Notes under the pieces: model-generated
Seen by the model: the letters and a program-made list of their open reading frames with translations, nothing else
The model's database searches: none
What the model was told of the DNA's origin: nothing
Source of the DNA: an uncultured Alphaproteobacteria bacterium
GTDB taxonomy: Bacteria; Pseudomonadota; Alphaproteobacteria; Rhodospirillales; Rhodospirillaceae
Assembly: GCA_900079695.1 (NCBI GenBank)
Contig: LT599022.1
Coordinates: 3,785,319-3,849,318 of the forward strand
DNA length: 64,000 bases
Reading direction: 5' to 3'
Made by a program: the position numbers and the translations under genes
Shown: piece after piece, positions 49,022 through 64,000 of the stretch
Layout of the letters: the number at the start of each line of letters is the position of its first letter
How positions within the stretch are numbered: the stretch's first letter is position 1

Positions 49022-49750
49022 ATGGACGTCCACGAGAGTGAACTCGAGCTTCTCGAGCAGTTGAAGCGGTTCGACACGCCGACGATCACCAACGTCGTCG
49101 CCACCTATCCGTCTAAGACCGACGTCTGCCTCGGGCTTTACGAACCCTGGACCTGCAACTGGTACACCGACGCGAGCATGAAGGTGGCCTATCCCGAACT
49201 CGGGCGGACGGTCGGTTTCGCGGTGACGGCGGTCTACGGCGTGCCGGACCCGAACTTCAACCGCCTCAATTTCGGCGACGTTCTGCGCGCGGTGGTGGAC
49301 TCGCCGAAGCCCGCGGTGGTCTGCATCCAGCAGGATTTTCCGGAGCCGCTCAAGCGCAAGAACGGCCTCGCGGGTGGGCAGATGGTCACGGCGATGAAGG
49401 CGGTGGGCGCGGTGGCGATGCTGACCGACGGCCCCTCGCGCGACATCGACGAGATTCGCGGCATGGGCTTCCAGTACATGATGGCGGGCGCGAGCGCGGG
49501 GCACGGGCCGCTCGGGGTCAAGGCCGTCAACGTGCCGGTGCACCTCGCCGGGATGGACGTGGCGCCGGGCGAGATCATCCACATGGACGAGAACGGCGCG
49601 GTGAAGTTCCCGCGCAGGTATCTCGCCGAGGTGTGCCGCCGCGCCGCGCTGATTCAGGAGCAGGAGGCGGCGAAGATGGCGGCGATGGCCGCCGCCGCCG
49701 ATCCCGAGGAGGTGATCCGCATCATGACCGGCGGCAAGGAGAAGTACTGA
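49022..49750 (+). CDS. RraA-like (4-hydroxy-4-methyl-2-oxoglutarate aldolase family) protein
   Basis: A 242-residue RraA/HMG-aldolase fold protein starting at ATG 49022 with AGGAGAG upstream. The family motif GGQMVTAMKAVGAVAMLTDG leads into PSRDIDEIRGMGF (about residue 140), where Arg-Asp binds the metal and pyruvate enolate. Many such proteins in catabolic operons are class II pyruvate aldolases or oxaloacetate decarboxylases; few regulate RNase E. It is 77 nt downstream of hyi in the same sigma-54 transcript. Its C-terminus is extended and alanine-rich. Confidence 0.82.
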   Translation: MDVHESELELLEQLKRFDTPTITNVVATYPSKTDVCLGLYEPWTCNWYTDASMKVAYPELGRTVGFAVTAVYGVPDPNFNRLNFGDVLRAVVDSPKPAVVCIQQDFPEPLKRKNGLAGGQMVTAMKAVGAVAMLTDGPSRDIDEIRGMGFQYMMAGASAGHGPLGVKAVNVPVHLAGMDVAPGEIIHMDENGAVKFPRRYLAEVCRRAALIQEQEAAKMAAMAAAADPEEVIRIMTGGKEKY

Positions 49751-49753
49751 TCC

Positions 49754-50560
49754 TCACGCCAGCAGTGCATAGAGGGCGATCGCGCAGGCGTTGGAGACGT
49801 TGAGGCTCTCCATCGCCGGGCGGATCGGCAGCCGCGCCGCGAAGTCGCAGGCTTCGCGGCTGAGGCGGCGCAGGCCCGCGCCCTCGGCCCCCAGCACCAG
49901 CACCAGCCGGTCGGGCAGATCCTGGTCCGCCAGGGTCTTGTCCGCCGCGCCGTCGAGGCCGAGGCACCAGTAGCCCTGCTGCTTCAAGGCGTCGAGGGCG
50001 CGGGCGAAGTTGGGCACGCGCACCAGCGGCACGGTTTCGAGCGCGCCGCACGCCGCCTTGGCGATGGTGCCGGTCTCCTCGGGCGCATGGCGGTCGGGCA
50101 CCACCACCGCGAGCGCGCCGAACGCTGCGGCCGAGCGCAGCACCGCGCCGATGTTGTGCGGATCGGTGACCTGATCGAGGGCGACGATCAGCGCGCGCTT
50201 CGGCTTCGGTCCGCCGTCGGCGAGCGACTCCGGAATGTCCTCGATCTGCGCGCCGGGCAGCGGCGGCGCCAGCAGCGCCGCGCCCTGATGCACCGCGTTC
50301 GGCCCGAGTACCGCCTCGATGTCGCGGCGTTCGGCGGGGGAGGGCTGGATCGCGTGCGGCGTGTCCGCCAGCGCGCCGCCGAGCGCCTCGAACGCCTCCT
50401 GGGTGAGCAGCAGGCGCTTCGGCCGCCGCTCGGGGTTGGCGAGCGCGGCGGCGACCGCGTGCAGGCCGAAGATCCAGACGTCGCCGCCGGATTTGCGGCC
50501 GCGCGGTTCGGGCTTCTCGGTGCGCTGCGGGAGGTCTCGGCGGGACTTGTGGCGCGACAT
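49754..50560 (-). CDS. rlmB: SpoU/TrmH-family RNA 2'-O-methyltransferase, RlmB-like
   Basis: A 268-residue SPOUT methyltransferase. The substrate-binding N-terminal domain (VWIFGLHAVAAALANPERR) precedes the knotted catalytic domain with motif 1 DPHNIGAVLRSAAAFG (about residues 128-143), motif 2 LVLGAEGAGLRRL and motif 3 ESLNVSNACAIALY. This layout fits RlmB, which methylates G2251 of 23S rRNA. It converges on the RraA-like gene 3 nt away and is divergent from the tRNA-tuf region. Confidence 0.87.
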   Translation of the reverse strand: MSRHKSRRDLPQRTEKPEPRGRKSGGDVWIFGLHAVAAALANPERRPKRLLLTQEAFEALGGALADTPHAIQPSPAERRDIEAVLGPNAVHQGAALLAPPLPGAQIEDIPESLADGGPKPKRALIVALDQVTDPHNIGAVLRSAAAFGALAVVVPDRHAPEETGTIAKAACGALETVPLVRVPNFARALDALKQQGYWCLGLDGAADKTLADQDLPDRLVLVLGAEGAGLRRLSREACDFAARLPIRPAMESLNVSNACAIALYALLA

Positions 50561-50671
50561 GCGGACTCCGATATGCGATCGCGCCGCGGACGGCGCAGGG
50601 ACGGGAAACGGCGTTGTTTTAGCACGAAGCCCGCGCGCTGCGCGAGAAATCCGCCGACGCCGCTTTTGCTG

Positions 50672-50700
50672 TTGACACGCGCCGGGAAATGCTCATATTT
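50672..50700 (+). promoter_or_regulatory. Promoter of the tRNA-Tyr/tRNA-Gly/tuf unit
   Basis: Perfect TTGACA (50672-50677), 16-17 nt spacer, CATATT/ATATTT (50694-50700). It lies about 65 nt upstream of tRNA-Tyr, in a short AT-rich patch. Confidence 0.65.
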
Positions 50701-50768
50701 GCGCACTCCAACGCACCGGTCCGCACGGACTGGACGCGTCCTGGACGACCCGCCGGACGGCGTGGTGC

Positions 50769-50854
50769 GGAGGGGTGGCCGAGCGGTCAATGGCAGCAGA
50801 CTGTAAATCTGCCGACGTATGTCTACGTAGGTTCGAATCCTACCCCCTCCACCA
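50769..50854 (+). tRNA. tRNA-Tyr (GUA)
   Basis: 86-nt class II cloverleaf: acceptor GGAGGGG/CCCCTCC, anticodon loop CTGTAAA (GUA), long variable arm, T-loop TTCGAAT, A73 and an encoded CCA. Confidence 0.96.
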
Positions 50855-50942
50855 TCCGCGGTCCGGCAGCGATGCCGGGGCGTGTTTTCGTGCGCCAGAG
50901 GCGTTGGAACTCCGGCGGCAGGCCCTCGGGCGGGGGAAGTGT

Positions 50943-51016
50943 GCGGGTGTAGCTCAATGGTAGAGCCCCAGCCTTCCAAGCTGGTTGTGAGGGTTCGATT
51001 CCCTTCACCCGCTCCA
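50943..51016 (+). tRNA. tRNA-Gly (UCC)
   Basis: 74-nt cloverleaf: acceptor GCGGGTG/CACCCGC, anticodon loop CTTCCAA (UCC), U73 and an encoded CCA. It lies between tRNA-Tyr and tuf, as in the E. coli tufB operon. Confidence 0.96.
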
Positions 51017-51156
51017 AGTTACCGGCGCGACGGGGTGTATACGGACGGGTGCGCCGCGGTTAAAATCGTGGCCCCGGACGGCGAAAGATCCGGGGGCGGG
51101 GCGGAGGGATCCGCCGCGTCTCCCTTCACCAACACCGCAAACACTGGATTCACGTC

Positions 51157-52347
<1,191 letters not shown>

Positions 52348-52359
52348 ATCGACGAGGGC

Positions 52360-52433
52360 TTTTCCATCGTTCTCGAAACGGTGGAAAAGTGCTTGATTGC
52401 CGAAGGCGAGCGGGATAGTCTCGCCCGCCTTCG
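52360..52433 (+). terminator. Stem-loops between tuf and tRNA-Trp
   Basis: A 12-bp stem TTTTCCATCGTT/AACGGTGGAAAA (one G-U; 52360-52388) follows tuf, then a second inverted repeat CGAAGGCG/CGCCTTCG (52401-52433). A weak promoter-like pair TTGATT-17-TAGTCT (52393-52421) overlaps the second. Confidence 0.5.
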
Positions 52434-52474
52434 GGAAGACGACCCGTTCCGAAGGTCGGCGTCGCGCCTGGTGT

Positions 52475-52550
52475 AGGGGTGTAGCTCAACTGGTAGAGCA
52501 CCGGTCTCCAAAACCGGGGGTTGCGGGTTCGATCCCTGCCACCCCTGCCA
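52475..52550 (+). tRNA. tRNA-Trp (CCA)
   Basis: 76-nt cloverleaf: acceptor AGGGGTG/CACCCCT, anticodon loop CTCCAAA (CCA), G73 and an encoded CCA. Placement before secE is common in proteobacteria. Confidence 0.96.
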
Positions 52551-52644
52551 TGGCGGCGAGACGACACGACGGGTTTAGCGAGAGCTTCCGCGCGGCGGGC
52601 CGAGGCCCGCGATCACGCGCGGCAAAACATGTTTGGATGTGGTA

Positions 52645-52842
52645 ATGGCGAAGACCTCCCCCGGTCAGTTTGTGCGTCAGGTTCGACAGGAACTGGCGAA
52701 GGTCGTCTGGCCCACGCGCAAGGAGACGATGCTGTCGACCGTGATGGTGATGTCCATGGCGGTGGTGGCGTCGATCTTCCTGTTCCTCGTGGACACGGTG
52801 TTCTCGCTGGGGATTCAGACGGTTCTCGGGATTGGAGGGTAA
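52645..52842 (+). CDS. secE: Preprotein translocase subunit SecE
   Basis: A 65-residue single-span form of SecE, typical of alphaproteobacteria. The conserved [19 protein letters not shown] amphipathic helix (about residues 9-27) is followed by one transmembrane helix (about 38-60). It holds the SecY channel together in the inner membrane. ATG 52645 is chosen, giving the usual start; the Shine-Dalgarno (GGATG) is poor. NusG starts 4 nt after the stop. Confidence 0.94.
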   Translation: MAKTSPGQFVRQVRQELAKVVWPTRKETMLSTVMVMSMAVVASIFLFLVDTVFSLGIQTVLGIGG

Positions 52843-52846
52843 GCTG

Positions 52847-53380
52847 ATGCAGGCGCGCTGGTACGTCGTGCACGTCTATTCCGGTTTCGAGAAGAAGGTC
52901 GCCCAATCGATCCGCGAGCAGGCGACTCAGAAGGGCATGGCGGACCTGTTCGAGGAAGTGTTGGTGCCGACCGAAGAGGTCGTCGAGGTCCGGCGCGGCT
53001 CGAAGGTGAACGCCGAGCGCAAGTTTTTCCCCGGCTACGTCCTGGTCAAGATGGTTCTGACCGACGAAAGCTGGCATCTCGTCAAGAACACCGCGAAGGT
53101 CACCGACTTCCTCGGCGGCCGCGGCCGCCCGGTGCCGATCACCGAGACCGAGGCGCAGCGGATCATGACCCAGGTGCAGGAGGGCGTCGATCGTCCGAAG
53201 CCCTCGGTGGTGTTCGAGATCGGCGAGCAGGTGCGGGTCTCCGACGGTCCGTTCACCAGCTTCAACGGCGTGGTCGAAGAAGTCGACGAGGAGAAGAGCC
53301 GCATCAAGGTTGCGGTGTCGATCTTCGGCCGTTCGACCCCGGTGGAGCTGGAGTACGGTCAGGTCGAGAAGATCAGCTGA
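52847..53380 (+). CDS. nusG: Transcription termination/antitermination factor NusG
   Basis: A 177-residue NusG with the NGN domain ([30 protein letters not shown]) and C-terminal KOW domain ([20 protein letters not shown]). It binds RNA polymerase and couples it to Rho or ribosomal S10. ATG 52847 lies behind GGAGGGT, which is inside the end of secE. Confidence 0.97.
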   Translation: MQARWYVVHVYSGFEKKVAQSIREQATQKGMADLFEEVLVPTEEVVEVRRGSKVNAERKFFPGYVLVKMVLTDESWHLVKNTAKVTDFLGGRGRPVPITETEAQRIMTQVQEGVDRPKPSVVFEIGEQVRVSDGPFTSFNGVVEEVDEEKSRIKVAVSIFGRSTPVELEYGQVEKIS

Positions 53381-53500
53381 GGATTTCCGCAGCCCCCGGC
53401 GGGGGCGCGGCGAACCTGCGGGAGGCCTGGCCAGGGCCGCAAACCGCAGTCCTTCCACGGCGCGACGGGAATTCCCGGCCGCCCATAGAGAGTGAGACAC

Positions 53501-53929
53501 ATGGCTAAGAAAATCGTGGGCTTCATCAAGCTCCAGGTTCCGGCCGGCAAGGCGAATCCGTCGCCGCCGATCGGCCCGGCGCTCGGTCAGCGCGGCCTCA
53601 ACATTATGGAGTTCTGCAAGGCGTTCAACGCGCAGACCCAGAACATGGAGCCGGGCATGCCGGTTCCGGTGGTGATCACCGCGTTCTCGGACCGCACCTT
53701 CACCTTCATCACCAAGCTGCCGCCGATCAGCTACTACCTCAAGAAGGCGGCGGGCGTGCAGAAGGGCAGCCAGACTCCGGGCGCTTCCACCGCCGGCTCG
53801 GTGTCCGAGGCGCAGGTCCGCGAGATCGCGTCGTCGAAGATGCCTGACCTCAACTGCCACACCGTCGAAGCGGCCATGGAAATGGTGCGCGGTTCCGCCC
53901 GTTCCATGGGCCTTCAGGTTACGGAGTAA
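53501..53929 (+). CDS. rplK: 50S ribosomal protein L11
   Basis: A 142-residue L11, the standard length. [20 protein letters not shown] and the following [19 protein letters not shown] are the family N-terminal signature, and the C-terminal RNA-binding domain is complete ([13 protein letters not shown]). The upstream 120 nt contain inverted repeats and probably carry the L1 feedback site. It is 6 nt from rplA. Confidence 0.97.
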   Translation: MAKKIVGFIKLQVPAGKANPSPPIGPALGQRGLNIMEFCKAFNAQTQNMEPGMPVPVVITAFSDRTFTFITKLPPISYYLKKAAGVQKGSQTPGASTAGSVSEAQVREIASSKMPDLNCHTVEAAMEMVRGSARSMGLQVTE

Positions 53930-53935
53930 GGCGTC

Positions 53936-54631
53936 ATGGCGAATCTCGGAAAGCGACTGACTTCCGCCTACGAAGGCGTCGACCGCAACAAGTTCTACAC
54001 CCTCGCCGAGGCCGTCGACCTGCTGAAGGCGAACGCCAAGGCGAAGTTCGACGAGACCGTCGAGGTCGCGCTCAACCTCGGCGTCGACCCGCGCCACGCC
54101 GACCAGATGGTGCGCGGCGTCGTGTCGCTGCCGCACGGCACCGGCAAGACCGTGCGCGTCGCGGTGTTCGCCAAGGGCCCGAAGGCCGACGAGGCGAAGG
54201 AAGCGGGCGCGGAGCTCGTCGGTGCCGAAGACCTGATGGAAATCATCCAGGGCGGCCAGATGGACTTCGACCGTTGCATCGCGACCCCGGACATGATGGG
54301 CGTCGTCGGCCGTCTCGGTAAGGTGCTCGGTCCGCGCGGCCTGATGCCGAACCCGAAGCTCGGCACCGTCACCATGAACGTCGCCGAGGCGGTGAAGGCC
54401 GCGAAGGGCGGTCAGGTGCAGTTCCGCGTCGAGAAGGCGGGCATCGTCCACGGCGGCGTCGGCCGCGCGTCGTTCTCGGCTGCGCAGATCGCCGACAACA
54501 TCAAGGCGTTCGTCGACGCGATCAACAAGGCGAAGCCGTCGGGCGCGAAGGGCGTGTACCTCAAGAAGGTGTCGGTTTCGACCACCATGGGCCCGGGTCT
54601 GAAGATCCAGGTCTCCGACATCGTCGCGTAA
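53936..54631 (+). CDS. rplA: 50S ribosomal protein L1
   Basis: A 231-residue L1. The pattern [20 protein letters not shown], the central [19 protein letters not shown] and [15 protein letters not shown] are diagnostic. It binds the 23S rRNA L1 stalk and, in other bacteria, represses its own L11-L1 mRNA. Start ATG 53936 with AAGG upstream. Confidence 0.97.
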   Translation: MANLGKRLTSAYEGVDRNKFYTLAEAVDLLKANAKAKFDETVEVALNLGVDPRHADQMVRGVVSLPHGTGKTVRVAVFAKGPKADEAKEAGAELVGAEDLMEIIQGGQMDFDRCIATPDMMGVVGRLGKVLGPRGLMPNPKLGTVTMNVAEAVKAAKGGQVQFRVEKAGIVHGGVGRASFSAAQIADNIKAFVDAINKAKPSGAKGVYLKKVSVSTTMGPGLKIQVSDIVA

Positions 54632-54913
54632 GCGACACCATATGAGTGAATTCCGGCGCCGGGGCCTTGCCCCGGGGTCGGCGCGAAGGGGGGAACCCCT
54701 TCTCAGTACCTGTCCGAGACCGCAGGCGCCGTCCGTTCCGGGACGGTTTAATGGCTGGCCACCTGCGCAGACGGGAGAGCAAGTTTCTCGGGACGGAAAC
54801 GTTCCCCAGGCTTGAGCTTTCGAGGGCAGGTTCGTCCATCCGGGCGGGCGCGATGCGCCCGGTCGGGCTCCCGATCCGGGGCGGAAACCCTGGGTCAACA
54901 TACGGAGACGAAA
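54632..54913 (+). promoter_or_regulatory. L10 leader (rplJL mRNA leader), probable L10-L12 feedback site
   Basis: The 282-nt stretch has no gene. It contains several GC-rich inverted repeats (for example GGGGCC-TT-GCCCC at about 54661-54674 and GGGAACCCC near 54690) and AGCTTTCGAGG-like loops near the 3' end. In many bacteria the L10-(L12)4 complex binds this leader to repress rplJ and rplL. A promoter for rplJL-rpoBC may also lie here. Confidence 0.6.
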
Positions 54914-55432
54914 GTGAACCGAGAGGAAAAATCCGAACTGGTGCGTTCGCTCAACGCGCTGTTCAACGAGGTTTCGCTCGTCGTCGTCACCCAGTACAAG
55001 GGGCTGACGGTCGAGGAGATGACCAACCTCCGCGGGCAGATGCGCGCGGCCGGCGCCGGTTTCAAGGTTACGAAGAATCGGCTTACCCGTCTCGCTCTGG
55101 AAGGCACGGATTTCGAGGGTGCCGGCGATTATTTCGTCGGGCCGACGGCGATCGCGACTTCGGTCGATCCCGTCGCCGCCGCCAAGGCCGCCGTCGAGTT
55201 CGCGAAGAAGAACGACAAGCTGGTGATTGTCGGCGGTTCGCTCGGCAAGACGGTGCTCGACGCCAACGGGGTCAAGGCCCTGGCGACGATGCCGTCGCTC
55301 GACGAACTGCGCGGCAAGCTGCTCGGCCTGCTCCAGGCCCCGGCCACCAAGGTGGCGGGCGTGGTCCAGGCTCCGGCCGGCCAGCTTGCGCGTGTCTTCG
55401 CGGCCTATGCCGACAAGGGCGCCGCGGCGTAA
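54914..55432 (+). CDS. rplJ: 50S ribosomal protein L10
   Basis: A 172-residue L10 starting at GTG 54914 with CGGAGA 7-12 nt upstream. The KTEE-like N-terminus is [18 protein letters not shown]; the core [20 protein letters not shown] is typical. The C-terminal helix carries the binding sites for L7/L12 dimers. It is under the leader at 54632-54913. Confidence 0.96.
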   Translation: MNREEKSELVRSLNALFNEVSLVVVTQYKGLTVEEMTNLRGQMRAAGAGFKVTKNRLTRLALEGTDFEGAGDYFVGPTAIATSVDPVAAAKAAVEFAKKNDKLVIVGGSLGKTVLDANGVKALATMPSLDELRGKLLGLLQAPATKVAGVVQAPAGQLARVFAAYADKGAAA

Positions 55433-55484
55433 GCGGTTTTTCTCTGCATATCTGAACGTTCAAGCCTGACAAGGACAATTTGAA

Positions 55485-55862
55485 ATGGCCGATCTGAACA
55501 AGCTCGTCGACGAGCTCTCCGCCCTCACCGTCATGGAAGCCGCCGAGCTCGCGAAGCTGCTCGAAGAGAAGTGGGGCGTCTCCGCCGCCGCTCCGGTGGC
55601 CGTCGCCGCCGCCGCGGGCCCGGCTGCCGCCGCCGCCCCGGCCGAGGAGCAGACCGAGTTCGACGTGATCCTCGCCGCCGCCGGCGAGAAGAAGATCAAC
55701 GTGATCAAGGAAGTGCGCGCGATCACCGGCCTTGGCCTGAAGGAAGCCAAGGACCTGGTCGAGGGCGCTCCGAAGACCGTGAAGGAAGGCTGCTCGAAGG
55801 ACGAAGCCGCCGCCCTGAAGAAGCAGCTCGAGGAAGCCGGCGCGACCGTCGAGCTGAAGTAA
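55485..55862 (+). CDS. rplL: 50S ribosomal protein L7/L12
   Basis: A 125-residue L7/L12. The N-terminal dimerisation domain ([20 protein letters not shown]), an alanine-rich hinge (about residues 35-55) and the C-terminal factor-binding domain ([20 protein letters not shown]) are complete. It forms the flexible stalk that recruits GTPase factors. AAGGAC precedes the ATG. Confidence 0.97.
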   Translation: MADLNKLVDELSALTVMEAAELAKLLEEKWGVSAAAPVAVAAAAGPAAAAAPAEEQTEFDVILAAAGEKKINVIKEVRAITGLGLKEAKDLVEGAPKTVKEGCSKDEAAALKKQLEEAGATVELK

Positions 55863-55929
55863 GACGCATTCGTGCGTCGGACTATCCAAGTCTGGGTCGT
55901 CCCGCACCGCGAGGTCATCGCGGTGCGGG
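55863..55929 (+). terminator. Two hairpins in the rplL-rpoB gap (attenuator/processing region)
   Basis: A 6-bp hairpin GACGCA-TTCG-TGCGTC starts right after the rplL stop (55863-55878), then a perfect 12-bp stem CCCGCACCGCGA/TCGCGGTGCGGG with a GGTCA loop (55901-55929). Neither has a T-run. They occupy the place of the E. coli rplL-rpoB attenuator and RNase III site. Confidence 0.65.
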
Positions 55930-56099
55930 TCGACCCGTCTGCGCTTCCCATCTCCGTGCGCGCGCGGGGATCGGAAGCGTAGGAATTCCCGCCGGTTGCG
56001 GCGGCGAGGTTGGCGGCCGCGCGGCGACGCTGCGGTTGCGAGGCGCGGGGCGCATGGTGCGCCCGGCGAACGAATGTGTGACGTGCATAAGGAGCGGCG

Positions 56100-60281
<4,182 letters not shown>

Positions 60282-60293
60282 GCGAGGCCCCGA

Positions 60294-60319
60294 GCCCCGG
60301 GCGGACTGCCGCCCGGGGC
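60294..60319 (+). other. Stem-loop between rpoB and rpoC
   Basis: Perfect 11-bp stem GCCCCGGGCGG/CCGCCCGGGGC with an ACTG loop; no T-run. Probably an mRNA processing or stability structure in the rpoBC gap. Confidence 0.6.
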
Positions 60320-60340
60320 CGCCGCCCATCGAATTTTTAA

Positions 60341-64000
<3,660 letters not shown>

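Overview
The window is GC-rich, dense, bacterial chromosomal DNA with no phage or IS genes recognised. The tuf-secE-nusG-rplKAJL-rpoBC order, the stacked TRAP and tripartite tricarboxylate (TTT) transporters, the SLAC1-family channel and the many D-2-hydroxyacid dehydrogenases point to an alphaproteobacterium, probably Rhodospirillales-like. The phylum is a confident call; the order is inference.

Layout. (1) 1-13.5 kb, mixed accessory and housekeeping genes: a partial TehA/SLAC1-type channel, a tandemly duplicated Sel1-repeat gene facing a peptidoglycan-binding-like protein, a pyrE/M20-amidohydrolase operon, a phospholipase D-VTT fusion, a glycerate-dehydrogenase-like gene, an aldo/keto reductase, three linked unknown genes, a 54-aa protein, a HicA-like protein, a DUF1810 protein and a BON-domain protein. 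(2) 13.5-31.5 kb, a sugar-acid (uronate) catabolic island: two complete TRAP transporters, kduI, kdgK, a kduD-like SDR, a KDPG-type aldolase, a zinc dehydrogenase, an enolase-superfamily dehydratase, a YhcH/DUF386 protein, three D-2-hydroxyacid dehydrogenases, and IclR and Crp/Fnr regulators. (3) 31.8-39.3 kb: an MFS transporter followed by fdrA, a DUF1116 gene, carbamate kinase and a DUF2877 gene. This matches the gene set assigned in E. coli to oxamate carbamoyltransferase (AllF/AllG/AllK/AllH). A LysR gene follows. (4) 39.3-49.8 kb: a TTT transporter (tctBAC-like), a dehydrogenase, an HpcH/HpaI aldolase, a GarR-like reductase, a PrpR-type sigma-54 activator on the opposite strand, then hydroxypyruvate isomerase and an RraA-like gene. 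(5) 49.8-64 kb: rlmB-like methyltransferase, tRNA-Tyr, tRNA-Gly, tuf, tRNA-Trp, secE, nusG, rplK, rplA, rplJ, rplL, rpoB and the first 1212 codons of rpoC.

How it fits together. In region 2, KduI, KduD, KdgK and the KDPG aldolase form a full route from the 5-keto-4-deoxyuronate isomers through 2-keto-3-deoxygluconate to pyruvate and glyceraldehyde-3-phosphate, with TRAP systems for uptake. In region 3, phosphorolysis of a carbamoyl compound such as oxalurate would give carbamoyl phosphate, which carbamate kinase converts to ATP. In region 4, the aldolase, isomerase and GarR converge on tartronate semialdehyde and glycerate. Two near-identical sigma-54 promoters (39742 and 48021) with shared TGCGGCAG upstream sites suggest that the PrpR-type regulator drives both halves as one regulon.

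Most unusual observations: the Sel1/effector-like duplication with a divergent core between near-identical flanks; a tRNA with a threonine anticodon (UGU) but a long variable arm, lying antisense inside an over-long LysR frame; the sigma-54 regulon; the HicA-like gene starting 5 nt after an intrinsic terminator; strong stem-loops directly after all three binding-protein genes; and a tuf gene with threonine codon use unlike its neighbours.
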